Notes under the pieces: model-generated | Told to the model about the DNA's origin: nothing | What the model saw: only the letters and a program-made list of their open reading frames with translations | The model's database searches: none | Shown here: one piece after another, positions 57,101 to 64,000 of the stretch | How the letters are laid out: each line of letters begins with the position of its first letter | Position numbering within the stretch: the stretch's first letter is position 1 | Source: Branchiostoma floridae | Lineage: Eukaryota > Chordata > Leptocardii > Amphioxiformes > Branchiostomatidae | DNA length: 64,000 nucleotides | Direction of reading: 5' to 3' | Assembly (NCBI RefSeq): GCF_000003815.2 | Contig: NC_049997.1 | Span: 12,960,261-13,024,260 of the forward strand | Translations under genes and position numbers: made by a program

Positions 57101-60100
57101 ACTTGGATTGAGCCAAATTCGGACATAACAGGATACAGTATTATCTACATACCTACACAGGGTAAGTGTGGACCAAGTTTCATAAAAAAAAACATTTTTT
57201 TCATCGTTTCAGCAATACATACAGTGTTGATAATGGAATGAATTAGAATCAAATAGGCTCCACTTTGCTTTAAATTCGTCATAGTAGAATCTTTATTTCA
57301 TTTTCCAGGATTCTATCAGCCATCCCCGAAGACATCTTTCCGTGGCCCTGGCGACACCAATGCTACAATAAACGGCTTGTTCAGTGGAGTGCAGTACTCC
57401 CTCACTGTTCGTGCATTGGGACTGTGGAATGACAGCGCAAGCGCCAGCATAGAATGTATAACTGGTGAGTGAAGAATACATTTTGTTTGTTCATGATTTT
57501 GAAAATAACAGTCGTGTTTCTTTATTTCTTTAAGATATTGATGAATAAGTATATGAATTTAATGTTAGAAGCATAAAATTAACTTGTATAGCTTTAGTAT
57601 TCTAGCCTATTTTTGTCAAATCAAAAAACAATTTCATTCTTAATTGCAACTGAAGGGCTCTCACAAATGAAATAAAAACTAATATCATTCTTTATTGCAT
57701 TTGAAGGGCTCCCACCTCCAACCAACATCAGCTTTAGCCTGACTAGCAGTGAGTCGATCACCGTTCATTGGTCCCAACCTGCTCGGACACTGGTGCTTGG
57801 CTACAGGGTGTCGCTGACAGACACGGAAACTACGTCCATAACGTCTTCATGGCATCTTCCCCAGTCAGCTACCTCTGCTACCTTCACTTCTCTAGTTCCT
57901 GCCACAGAGTATGTGGTGGCACTAAGCTGTGTCAGTGCGTTCTTCGAGGGACCACAGAGAGCCGTAACAATAGTAACAGGTAAATCACTAATTCTAAATT
58001 ACCAATTTTCAATGTTTTTTTTTTATAATCCACTTTTTTTTCAAATTTTCTTTTTCATGTCAAAAAGCAGTTACTCAAACAACTGGATATGATTTTGGAT
58101 TTCTTTCCAAAATCATATCCAGTTGCTTGAGTAACTACTTTTTGGCATGTCTTATTACCTGGATGACTAACCTTCATTGGCGCTTTTTCTGTCATATTTG
58201 ATAACTCCGTTTACTCCTAATATCTTGATGCAAAGAAATTGCTTGCAAGTGTGCTATAACGGCAACTTTACACACGTGTACCGTTTACTACAACTTGTCA
58301 TGAACACGACTTCTAACTGCTTGTGACGTTCAACCCTCAGAGACCGACCCTCCATTGCGTCTATTCGTCGACGACGTACGTTACAGCAGTTTGGCCCTGT
58401 TTTGGACCCCGCCAGTTGCCACGCTCACTGGATACGAGCTGACGTTCGGCAGCACAGATCGACAAAGGAAACGAAGATCCGCAACAAGTTCTGTCACTCT
58501 TCCAGGTAACAGCGACAGCTATATGATCCAGGACCTGGTCCCAGCCACGCAGTACTTCTTCAGCATAATGGCCATCAGTCGTTTTGGGCGGAGCACAACA
58601 GTAAGCCTGACGGGCGCTACAGGTAAGGCCCCACTACACGGCAATTGCAGAGCGACCTCACAGCGACCATAAGTGCATTTATTTTTAGAATACTCGTATG
58701 ATTTACCTAAGGAAAGCATGATTTGAAGAGATCCTAGACATCCGAAACGTGAGAAAATATCCTTTCTTATGTATGAAAAGATTAATAACTATTTCATTGA
58801 GCGACTTTTCAAATGTTTGGTTGCAGGATGGTTGCCCGACAGTCACAATATCTTAGAGAAACGGAAGCTTAACGAACTACATAGGACATCAAGAGCAACT
58901 AATGATAATACAAAATCATTTACGCATATTGTATATTAAGATGTCAAAAACATTTGATCAACGTAAACATCTCGATCACAATAGTTGTTCAAATGTAACG
59001 CTCTTAATTATCTTGTGCTCATATAGTACAGAGACATTATTTACTATTTCCTTTGCGTTGTTAAGGAACGGATCCGCCCTCTGACCTCAAAGTTCAAAAG
59101 GTTTCCTCCACTTGGATGTATGTGAAATGGACACCACCTGTCGCAGCTGTTGTCTCTTATCATCTTGAGGTAATAGAAGCTTCAAGACAGGCTGAGATGC
59201 AATTTAGGTGAGTATATGATTTTAAAAAAAGAACGCTGTGTATCCTACTTACAGCGAAATAAACCTAAATGTCATTCAATAGTTCCTATTAGAATGTCTT
59301 CGACTATTGTGAAACATTCGCAGAGTTTATGGTTGAACTTTGGGGAGGAGCAATGAAAGCTCTCAGGCTTCTGCAACTGATTTGTACTGTTGAATGACAG
59401 GCACTAATTGGAAAATGAACTTAGTATTAAGTTGGTTGATACATAGCGACCCCAACTCATATGGATGTATCCATGGTTATCTGAAAAACCGGGTTACGGA
59501 TCTGGAAAATTGAATTGCATCTGCAATAATAATTAGAATTTTCATAGACCTACGTTTTAAACTGTTACAGCTTTATTCATCAGTCGAATCCTTGTTTTGC
59601 AGTATATCTCCAACTCTGAATACTTTCAACATAACGACGCTCAACCCAACAACAAAGTACATCATCCGGATTGCAACAGTCAGCAAATATGGACGTAGTG
59701 TTGAAATTGAAACCTTTGGTAGCACAGGTAACTATTGTACTCGAGTAATATGATAAATGTACCAAAACAATGTTTTTTTGCGATATACAGCCGAAGATCT
59801 TTCCGAAACGCAAAGTCTGTACGTGCAGACAAAACGTACAAGCTTTCTGTCTGCACATGACTGATAATAAAGCAAATACACAGTCAAGTCTATGCCAATC
59901 ATAAACTATAGTACAAACGTTGTCCACATGATCTGTGATGGATATTCAATGGAGAGGACAAACCATAAGCTAAAGCATTTAATACATGTCCCTTCAGCCG
60001 TTGCAGCCACGGAACACTTGATAAGGGTGACCCCTGCACCAGCTAAAAGAACAACAGAGAGTCGTGGATTCTGGACCACAGAGGCGTTCTGGCTAAACCA

Positions 60101-63100
60101 ACTGTACACCGTCCCCAAAACAGGTGACAACTATAACAGTATATTCATACAGATGAAAGTAACATTAAACTTTCAATCAATCAATCAATCATTCGCAGGC
60201 ATCATAGTCTGATGCATAGAGACTACAGACATCGACGTGTCACTTTGCGTGTGAAATATAATTGACATAAGTTTATGAAGTTTGGAATATGACATTAAAA
60301 TGGGTAGAAACAAGCAGTAAAGCCTTATCATGAAAGTACTAATACAAAGTTTTACTTATCAAGTTTCTTAGTAAATGTGGTAATGTGAATTCAACAATAG
60401 ATTTGTTCATGTTCATTGAGTGTTCATGTTGCTCAACGATATTTCAGCGAACATTCCTTTACTTTGCAGGCTCTACGATAGACTTGAAACCATTTAGGTT
60501 GGAGCAGCTGGAAACTACAACTAAGTCAGCCACAACTGGTCAGTGTAGAAAACAGTTACATACCTCTGTATCAGCCATGTTCACGGCATCATTAGTTATC
60601 AATTATCCAAGCTTCAATATTTTTGATATCTGGTAGAGAAATTCAGGTGAATGTAAACCTGGCCATAGCAAACTGTTACAAATAATCACAATGTTTTATT
60701 CTGGTACTTACCATCAATAATTAATTCAATGCATGCATTTTTTCCCTTTACAGATCATCAGCATCGAAATGATGTATCGACCATACCAACGGCATTCCCT
60801 GGTATGTCTAAAATACAAGCACGCTTGGTATTCAGTGACGTTCTGTAAGACCATAAAATAGATAGGAAAGTTTTATTAGTTAAGAGAGTCTTTCCGTTGC
60901 CTACATTAGCATTTCACTTATTCTTAATCTTGTTCTTACTCTATCGATAAACAATATGATTTATAGTGATTTAGATGTCTAATGTAAATGTTTTTATTCT
61001 TCAGTGTAGTAATATGTAGCAAAAATACTCATTGATATTTTTATTGACCTTTTCAGATAATAGCGAAGGGGAATATCGCACCTTTAGAAATGTGCTTACT
61101 ATCCTCCAAGAGGTAACGGATATTGTTTATCATAAACATATTTGTTGTAAATTCCGTACGTTTTTATTTTCCTTCAGGGTTTGTACCATCACTTAGTGAG
61201 TACGTCATATAGGACATAAAAATGGTAACATCCCTTTGACTTAAAATACTTCCTTTTGTCGTGAGTAGATTGAACGTCTGAAAGATCAAGTGGACCTATG
61301 CCTGCAAGAAGACACGTCCTCGGAAAAAGTCATCAACATCGTAACAGAGATCCATGATCTCTTCCATCGAGATCAATTCCCGATGTCTTCAACTGACTTT
61401 CTTATTGAGCTGGTAGGATAAGATTTTTTAAGTCATACCTATGACGTGAAAATGTTCGATACAGGTGTTCCGGACCGTGTAATAACTTTCCGTATCACAC
61501 GGGTTCTAAGTTGTATCACACAGGCTTCCTTCGAGTAAATCCAACTATTTCGAACGGGCCGAATTTCTGGTGCATTTCGCATCGAAATATGTGTTTTCAC
61601 AGGTGGGTATGATATGAATAAAAAACAACTCGGCCCCAGCCCTCCCGCGGGTCTGATCACTGTCCGGTCTTCGACCGTCGGGCGATCCTTCCCGCGGTCG
61701 GGCTTGTACCTCGCGAGCTCGGGTGATACGGAATACACCATGTTGTATTCTATATAACGTTATATCATATTCTTTTAATATCTCTACAATGTTGGTAATG
61801 GTTGTGGTATGACTAATCCCAACGCCCATGATCTTTACGTAATTTTCCCCACAGGAAGCAGCTATAGAACTGTTTAGCAAGTCTTCTGAACTGATCAGAG
61901 CACCTCATGGTATAAGAATATCAACGATGGAGACGCTTAATGACGGTAAAGGCGCCACGAATAAAGACAATTTAAGATACGTTTAATGACCACCATTAAT
62001 CCTACATATTGTTGTTTTTGTCTGTGTAAAAGGAAATTCTAATATTAGACGAAATATGACATTTGTGGTTTCTTCAAGTTGTGTTTGCCTTAGCAATGTT
62101 GCCGTTGTGAATGCATTACTCATGTATCGCCCACATTTTGCTTTTATCATTCTCAACGTGATGTATGATCCTCACTTTCTCTTTATGATTTTATACAAAG
62201 TATGAATTCTGGTATTAACCGTGTTTTTCTTTATGAACTGCTTCAGTTGTAGTACAAACAGTTTCTCGGCTGCTACAAATGCTGCCGGACGGAAATATGG
62301 CTGTTCTTGACACCTCCGTGGGACTTTTCAACATGGAAGAAATAGATGTCAACTCAGCAGACGTTTCCCCTAAACAACAGCTAAAAGCCATAAAAGACGA
62401 CCAAGTGCAGTTTAAGCTACAGGTTAGCTCCAAACCTCAGTTTAATGCCACTTTTACTGCTCATTAAGGTATATTTCTTTACATGCCTGAGAACACGATT
62501 GGACTTTTTCTGTATTTTGTTTTAGTAATGTATACCTTTGCTTCACTGAAACCTTGTCTTCAAAATGCAAAGTGGAAACCTGGTTTTTACATAAAAACGT
62601 ACACATGGAAGTAGATTGGTAATTAATAATGAATCAATAATCACTCGTATTTGATATGCATTTATCTTCAATTTGCAGCTTCGTAATGCTGGTTTGTCGT
62701 TGGCTGAAGCCACTGAAAGAACAACAAACGCCTTGCTGGCCATTTTGCCAAATGCAGAGGACTACGATAATACATTTGAAGACGACAATGTCATTGTAGT
62801 TATTGCAAGGTCCACTACTGATTACAACGTGATTCTCCGTGGTGGTCAAGTCAATATTTCAGCCACAAACTGTTCGCTTAATGACGATACAGATGCTACG
62901 GTCAGTGAGTTTCTTCTTTTATTTCTTTATTTTTTTATAGATCATTTTTACCTTGTATTCGTACTCAGTGCACGTTCTTTTGTTTCTTATTGAATCAAAA
63001 TAGCATGCGGTCATTCCCCTGAAATATCAAGGAACAAGTATACATCCCTGTTTAGATTGTAAGCAAACTCATATGAAGGCAAACTGAAATGTTTAAAAAG

Positions 63101-63782
63101 TCTATTTCCTAAAATGAAAAGAAAAGATCTTATTAGACCTAAAAGCATAAAACGTCTTATATATATGTAAGAAAGGATATATGTGCAAAATTGCTATTGA
63201 AAAATGCAAATTCCTAGATTGTCCGATCGTCAAATTAATCATATTCTCATATTCTGTAACAGATGGTGGAGATGGAGAGAAACCTGTTTTCCTGGAACGC
63301 ATCCACCTTTGGACAAAACGTCACTACGCCCATATTCATGATTTCGTTGGGAGACCAAAACGTTGACAGCTGTAATTGGCAGCTGGATCTGACGACTCCT
63401 ATGGCATTAGAACTAACAGAGCAACCAACGCGACGACGCAGAGCTCTACAGGACAGTGCACTTGTAGAGGAACAGTTAGCAGTTAGTGGTGACAATAGTG
63501 GAAGAAGAATAAGCAACACGACCATGGTCTACCATGCTTTCGACGTACCGGCTGCTACGGTTCTCGTTGTGATGCAACTCTCGTGGTGGAATCACGATGC
63601 AACCTATAGGGTCTTCTTCCGTTACGACTCACTACCGACAGAGGAGGTTTATGACGACGTGAAGGTAGTCAGGGAGGAAGATGTTGTTCTGGCTTGGCAT
63701 CGCGGCACACACAGCCTACGAACGTGGATACCTAACGTCGACCGGCGCCGGGGAAAGCTATACGTTGGGATACAGACAGCGG
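36129..63782 (+). CDS. Gene 2: CTLD-CCP-EGF-CCP-EGF-FN3 polycystin-1-like receptor (3' partial)
   Basis: Fifty-four exons give one continuous frame of about 2,796 codons and leave the window in phase 1. Order: signal peptide, CTLD, CCP x2, cbEGF x6, CCP x18, cbEGF x10, FN3 x4, Thr-rich linker, helical stalk, and a domain resembling the extracellular region before the GPS of polycystin-1-like proteins. The family normally continues with a GPS autocleavage site, a PLAT domain and eleven membrane segments, which would lie past the right edge; none of these is visible here. It is therefore most likely a cell-surface receptor. No REJ module was recognised between FN3 and the pre-GPS region. An adhesion-GPCR ending remains possible. 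Confidence 0.78.
37100..37190 (-). mobile_element. tRNA-like SINE remnant
   Basis: On the minus strand, CTGGTGGGTTGAGCGTCC followed by GAGTGCAAGCC suggests decayed tRNA-type A and B boxes. Too short and diverged to classify; in the first intron of gene 2. Confidence 0.3.
37268..37467 (+). CDS. Gene 2 exon: C-type lectin domain, first half
   Basis: Phase 1 in, phase 0 out. [20 protein letters not shown] followed by ACAAEGGTF, and later [13 protein letters not shown]. These are the CTLD signatures C-Y-K, A-K-x-x-C-x-x-x-G-G, and Y-W-I-G-L-N. Confidence 0.88.
37946..38123 (+). CDS. Gene 2 exon: C-type lectin domain, second half with EPN motif
   Basis: Phase 0 in, phase 1 out. [20 protein letters not shown] continues [11 protein letters not shown], then [20 protein letters not shown] is the mannose-type calcium-site motif; the usual W-N-D reads W-D-N here. 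Calcium-dependent sugar binding is plausible but unproven. Confidence 0.9.
38771..38947 (+). CDS. Gene 2 exon: CCP/Sushi 1
   Basis: Phase 1-1, 177 bp. [28 protein letters not shown], then WDGSPPTC: a four-cysteine CCP with the conserved Trp and an extra cysteine pair (TCLCDLTW). Confidence 0.88.
39616..39786 (+). CDS. Gene 2 exon: CCP/Sushi 2
   Basis: Phase 1-1, 171 bp. [33 protein letters not shown] and WSGSAPTC. Same exon size as the 18-CCP array downstream, but separated from it by six EGF exons. Confidence 0.9.
39795..40022. mobile_element. Foldback element, family F3
   Basis: TGTGTCACTGCGGGGTTCGA on the left and the decayed inverse CAATGACGCAGTGAACGAAC on the right; centre has GTACTTTTTGTGTATTTTGT as in the copy at 49169. 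Intron after CCP 2. Confidence 0.65.
40498..42960 (+). CDS. Gene 2: first calcium-binding EGF array (6 exons)
   Basis: Exons at 40498-40620, 41014-41136, 41536-41658, 41816-41938, 42536-42658 and 42838-42960; each is exactly 123 bp, phase 1-1, 41 codons. Each starts D-x-N/D-E-C, the calcium-binding EGF signature, and carries C-x-N/D-x4-F-x-C-x-C, the consensus for Asp/Asn beta-hydroxylation (for example [13 protein letters not shown]). Strings of such domains form stiff calcium-stabilised rods. An N gap follows at 43054-43260, so another exon could be missing before the next CCP. Confidence 0.92.
40635..40862. mobile_element. Family F1-related element
   Basis: GGCACAACCAGGGAGTACTC, AACGTTTCAGTATC and GACACCATCATCAGGATTAG, then CGATGTAGGTGGCGCTGC, parallel the 6791 element in order. 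Related to those at 47223 and 51440, all in gene 2 introns. Confidence 0.6.
43054..43260. other. Assembly gap, 207 N
   Basis: Lies between EGF exon 6 and the first CCP of the 18-exon array. Unlike the other three gaps it is not exactly 100 N, so its size may be an estimate. A 123- or 171-bp exon could be hidden. Confidence 1.
43373..51416 (+). CDS. Gene 2: array of 18 CCP/Sushi exons, all 171 bp
   Basis: Exon starts (each 171 bp, phase 1-1): 43373, 43686, 44004, 44307, 44630, 45060, 45361, 45723, 46325, 46627, 46960, 47445, 48193, 48479, 48977, 49879, 50726, 51246. Each encodes one CCP of 57 residues with four cysteines and a Trp: C-P-x-L-x-x-P-x-N-G, a well-kept F-Y-Q-D stretch, F-x-C-x-x-G-Y, L-x-C-x-A-D-x-T-W, then P-x-C. 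CCP rods occur in complement regulators, selectins and cell adhesion proteins; no ligand can be assigned. Introns shorten to about 130-300 bp in the middle, where whole exon groups appear recently copied. Confidence 0.94.
45925..46290. mobile_element. Repeat with Helentron-like left end
   Basis: Begins ACCTTCGCCAAGAAGGTTAT, a hairpin start analogous to ACCTCCATGAAATGTCATGG in the 29494 element, and shares text such as ATTGTATTCAATTTGATATT, GTGGGTAGG, GGGACC, and TAGATTTTGGCCC-type motifs with it. It lies in the intron before the CCP at 46325. Confidence 0.55.
47223..47348. mobile_element. Foldback element, family F1-related
   Basis: TAGTAAGGTTTTTTGGGGCA and CAACCAGGGAG face CTCCCTGGTTG and TGCCTAAAGGACCTTACT. 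Compact foldback, 126 bp. Confidence 0.75.
47640..47990. repeat. Dispersed intronic repeat (family of 1180 and 18655)
   Basis: GCAGACAAGGCAAACCCATG, ACATTTACACTTCTCAT, CTTCAAATGAAACAACATG and TTGATATGTAGATTTGGAAC follow in the same order as at 18661-18960. Confidence 0.65.
48733..48880. repeat. Inverted repeat
   Basis: TGTAATTTCCAACACAAAAA (about 48733-48752) and its inverse TTTTTGTGTTGGAAATTACA (about 48858-48878), enclosing roughly 105 bp. Intron between two CCP exons. Confidence 0.8.
49169..49428. mobile_element. Foldback element, family F3, complete
   Basis: Ends GTATCTCACTGCACTTGGGG and CCCCAAGTGCAGCGAGATAC are inverted repeats continuing inward (TACCGGTGCGGCACTGC / GCAGTGCCGCACCGGTGC). 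Centre contains three ACGCAATACGTATT-like blocks. Best preserved copy of the family in the window. Confidence 0.82.
50200..50530. mobile_element. Decayed element ends in the intron before the CCP at 50726
   Basis: CATGGAGATATGAGGTCTCC followed by GACCTCTTGTT (about 50330-50360) resembles the right end of the 29494 element; next to it TTTGTTTATTCACGAAAGCT looks like an antisense LINE tail. Both are partial. Confidence 0.4.
51440..51640. mobile_element. Family F1-related foldback element
   Basis: TTTTCTCTTACACAACCAGT faces AACCTTCAT...GGTTGTGTAAGAGAAAA, with GTTTCGATGTCTGTCAGACA and TCTTCCTCAGAGCTTCTTAC inside, as in the copy at 6791. Intron after the last CCP. Confidence 0.7.
52029..56721 (+). 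CDS. Gene 2: second calcium-binding EGF array (10 exons)
   Basis: Exon starts (each 123 bp, phase 1-1): 52029, 52536, 53150, 54010, 54568, 55058, 55371, 55957, 56377, 56599. All begin D-x-N/D-E-C. Nearly all keep the beta-hydroxylation pattern C-x-N-x4-F-x-C-x-C; the one at 54010 reads [12 protein letters not shown], with Val for the aromatic residue. They are more diverged from each other than the first EGF array, which suggests an older expansion. Confidence 0.92.
52714..52940. mobile_element. MITE related to the element at 24063
   Basis: AGCGTTACCTTTATCCGCGG and GGTAACCTATAT face ATATAGGTTACCCTGCGCAT and AAACGTGAACTTGCGTTACT. In the intron between the EGF exons at 52536 and 53150. Confidence 0.75.
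53430..53700. mobile_element. Probable LINE tail remnant
   Basis: TTAGGATCTCCATTAGTGAC and CATACGTCACTATTCTTCCT followed by CAAGTACAAGCAGCCAGGCT look like an antisense 3' tail. The rest of the intron up to 54009 holds a minus-strand open frame (53709-53945) that I do not recognise. Confidence 0.35.
55548..55830. mobile_element. Foldback element, family F2
   Basis: CCAAAAAGTACTTACTCAAG and CAACAGGATATGGTTTTGGA on the left; CCAGTTGCTTGATTAAATAC and TTTTTGGCGTATCTTATTAT on the right. AACGGTCAGACGTTTC and AAACGTCTGACCGTTTCC face each other inside. Confidence 0.75.
57042..57464 (+). CDS. Gene 2: fibronectin III domain 1 (exons 57042-57161, 57309-57464)
   Basis: Two phase 1-1 exons form one FN3 domain. 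The first has [20 protein letters not shown] (the S-I-x-I-x-W-x-x-P ... G-Y core). The second has [20 protein letters not shown], the conserved L-x-P/S-G-x-x-Y-x-L/F-x-V strand. Splitting in the middle is common for FN3. Confidence 0.82.
57707..57979 (+). CDS. Gene 2: fibronectin III domain 2
   Basis: Single phase 1-1 exon of 273 bp. [31 protein letters not shown] and [20 protein letters not shown] mark the B, C and F/G strands. The acceptor is TTTGAAG, weaker than most but framed correctly. Confidence 0.85.
58058..58180. mobile_element. Compact foldback element, family F2
   Basis: CAAAAAGCAGTTACTCAAAC and AACTGGATATGATTTTGG, a 9-nt spacer, then CCAAAATCATATCCAGTTGC and TTGAGTAACTACTTTTTGG. 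The arms are nearly perfect, so only terminal segments of the family remain. Confidence 0.85.
58341..58622 (+). CDS. Gene 2: fibronectin III domain 3 with polybasic site
   Basis: Single phase 1-1 exon of 282 bp. [20 protein letters not shown] and [16 protein letters not shown] are FN3 strands. Between them is [12 protein letters not shown], a furin-type R-K-R-R sequence in the C-C'/E loop region. It might be cleaved or may simply be an exposed basic loop. Confidence 0.85.
59066..59727 (+). CDS. Gene 2: fibronectin III domain 4 (exons 59066-59207, 59603-59727)
   Basis: The first exon is phase 1 in, phase 2 out: [20 protein letters not shown], then [15 protein letters not shown]. The second continues in phase 2 and has [20 protein letters not shown]. 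Together a complete FN3. The frame is kept only with this phase-2 junction, supporting both splice sites. Confidence 0.82.
59998..60801 (+). CDS. Gene 2: Thr/Ser-rich linker (exons 59998-60123, 60470-60538, 60754-60801)
   Basis: Three small phase 1-1 exons with no recognisable fold. They contain [27 protein letters not shown] and [12 protein letters not shown]. Richness in Thr, Ser and Pro suggests an O-glycosylated stalk between the FN3 string and the next region. Short exons with weak codon signal are the easiest to misplace, but all keep phase and frame. Confidence 0.6.
61057..61945 (+). CDS. Gene 2: helical stalk before the polycystin-like region (exons 61057-61112, 61269-61412, 61855-61945)
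   Basis: Exon phases run 1-0, 0-0 and 0-1. Sequences such as [20 protein letters not shown] and [15 protein letters not shown] have heptad-like hydrophobic spacing, consistent with the helical subdomain found before the GPS in polycystin-1-like and adhesion-GPCR proteins. Assignment is by position and pattern, not by a diagnostic motif. Confidence 0.65.
62247..62900 (+). CDS. Gene 2: GAIN/pre-GPS-like region (exons 62247-62422, 62679-62900)
   Basis: The first exon enters in phase 1 and ends in phase 0; the second is phase 0-0. [20 protein letters not shown] and [20 protein letters not shown] look like the repeated helix segments, and [13 protein letters not shown] like the first strand, of the polycystin-1-like region that precedes the GPS. 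The donor at 62901 (GTCAGT) is used because the stronger-looking GTGAGT four bases later would bring a stop codon into the following exon. Confidence 0.68.
63263..63782 (+). CDS. Gene 2: polycystin-1-like extracellular region, large exon
   Basis: Phase 0 in, phase 1 out, 173 codons. [50 protein letters not shown] and [10 protein letters not shown] resemble the extracellular part of polycystin-1-like receptors (a segment of type N-P-F/Y-x-W, a Y-x-V-F-x-R-Y-x-x-x-P-T strand and Y-Y-V-G-I). A basic run [10 protein letters not shown] could be a proprotein-convertase site. Family assignment rests on recall of the pattern; GPS, PLAT and membrane segments are not in the window. Confidence 0.72.
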
Positions 63783-64000
63783 GTATTCTATCACATAATC
63801 ATAACTATAGTAAAGTATGATAATGATGATCATACTAATGTAAGAATTGTAATGATGACATTTTTGTTTGATTACATCTTGCAGCGATCGTCAATTGTCC
63901 TCGTTAGTTCTATTGTAATCAAAATATCATGATCATATCTAACAAACGGCTTAAACCATTTTCTTGTCATTGGAAAGATGCTAAAGATATTAACTTTTTA

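Noticed and set aside
62902-62910. GTGAGT donor four bases after 62900
   Set aside because: Using it shifts the frame and brings a stop codon into the exon at 63263, while the donor at 62901 keeps a 173-codon open exon.

Overview
The window reads as a stretch of a large, intron-rich metazoan genome. I infer a marine invertebrate deuterostome, most likely a lancelet (Branchiostoma), from extracellular exon shuffling on phase-1 introns, many short foldback/MITE elements, tRNA-derived SINE and LINE remnants, and pairs of diverged near-duplicate contig ends at 100-N gaps. The species is not proven by anything in the sequence. No bacterial genes, rRNA, CRISPR array or certain tRNA gene was found. 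Exons were placed by eye from AG/GT sites, reading frame and domain logic.

Gene 1 (+ strand, 911-20306, 5' end outside the window). Twenty-five exons join in frame to a stop codon, giving about 1,455 residues. Order: tectonin (beta-propeller) repeats in three exons, 13 LDL-receptor class A exons (several degenerate), an F5/8 type C (discoidin) domain in two exons, a C-type lectin domain (CTLD) in three exons, a CUB exon, and a terminal CTLD with a QPD-like motif. A second complete copy of the terminal CTLD cassette lies at 23325-24774 beyond an N gap.

18.8-33.4 kb. Two neighbouring blocks are present twice: about 18.77-22.10 kb versus 23.04-26.12 kb, and 26.12-28.18 kb versus 29.12-33.43 kb. 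An exactly 100-N gap separates the copies in each case. The copies differ by transposon insertions with matching empty sites: a hAT-like MITE with an 8-bp target duplication, a roughly 230-bp MITE, and a 2.26-kb pair of Helitron/Helentron-like elements. This looks more like two haplotypes placed in tandem than a true duplication. Inside it lies a roughly 500-bp tandem repeat array.

33.4-36.1 kb. Intergenic; no convincing gene seen.

Gene 2 (+ strand, 36129-63782, 3' end outside the window). Fifty-four exons keep one open frame of about 2,796 codons. Order: signal peptide, CTLD with an EPN motif, 2 Sushi/CCP, 6 cbEGF, 18 CCP (every exon exactly 171 bp), 10 cbEGF (every EGF exon exactly 123 bp), four fibronectin III domains, a Thr-rich linker, and a region resembling the pre-GPS extracellular part of polycystin-1-like proteins. 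It is probably a giant polycystin-1-family or adhesion receptor whose membrane part lies beyond the right edge.

Both genes are built for extracellular binding of carbohydrate or ligand. Nothing in the sequence shows that they act together; the shared modules and orientation only suggest a lectin-receptor-rich region. Introns contain mostly short mobile elements; intron stretches not listed below showed nothing I could support.
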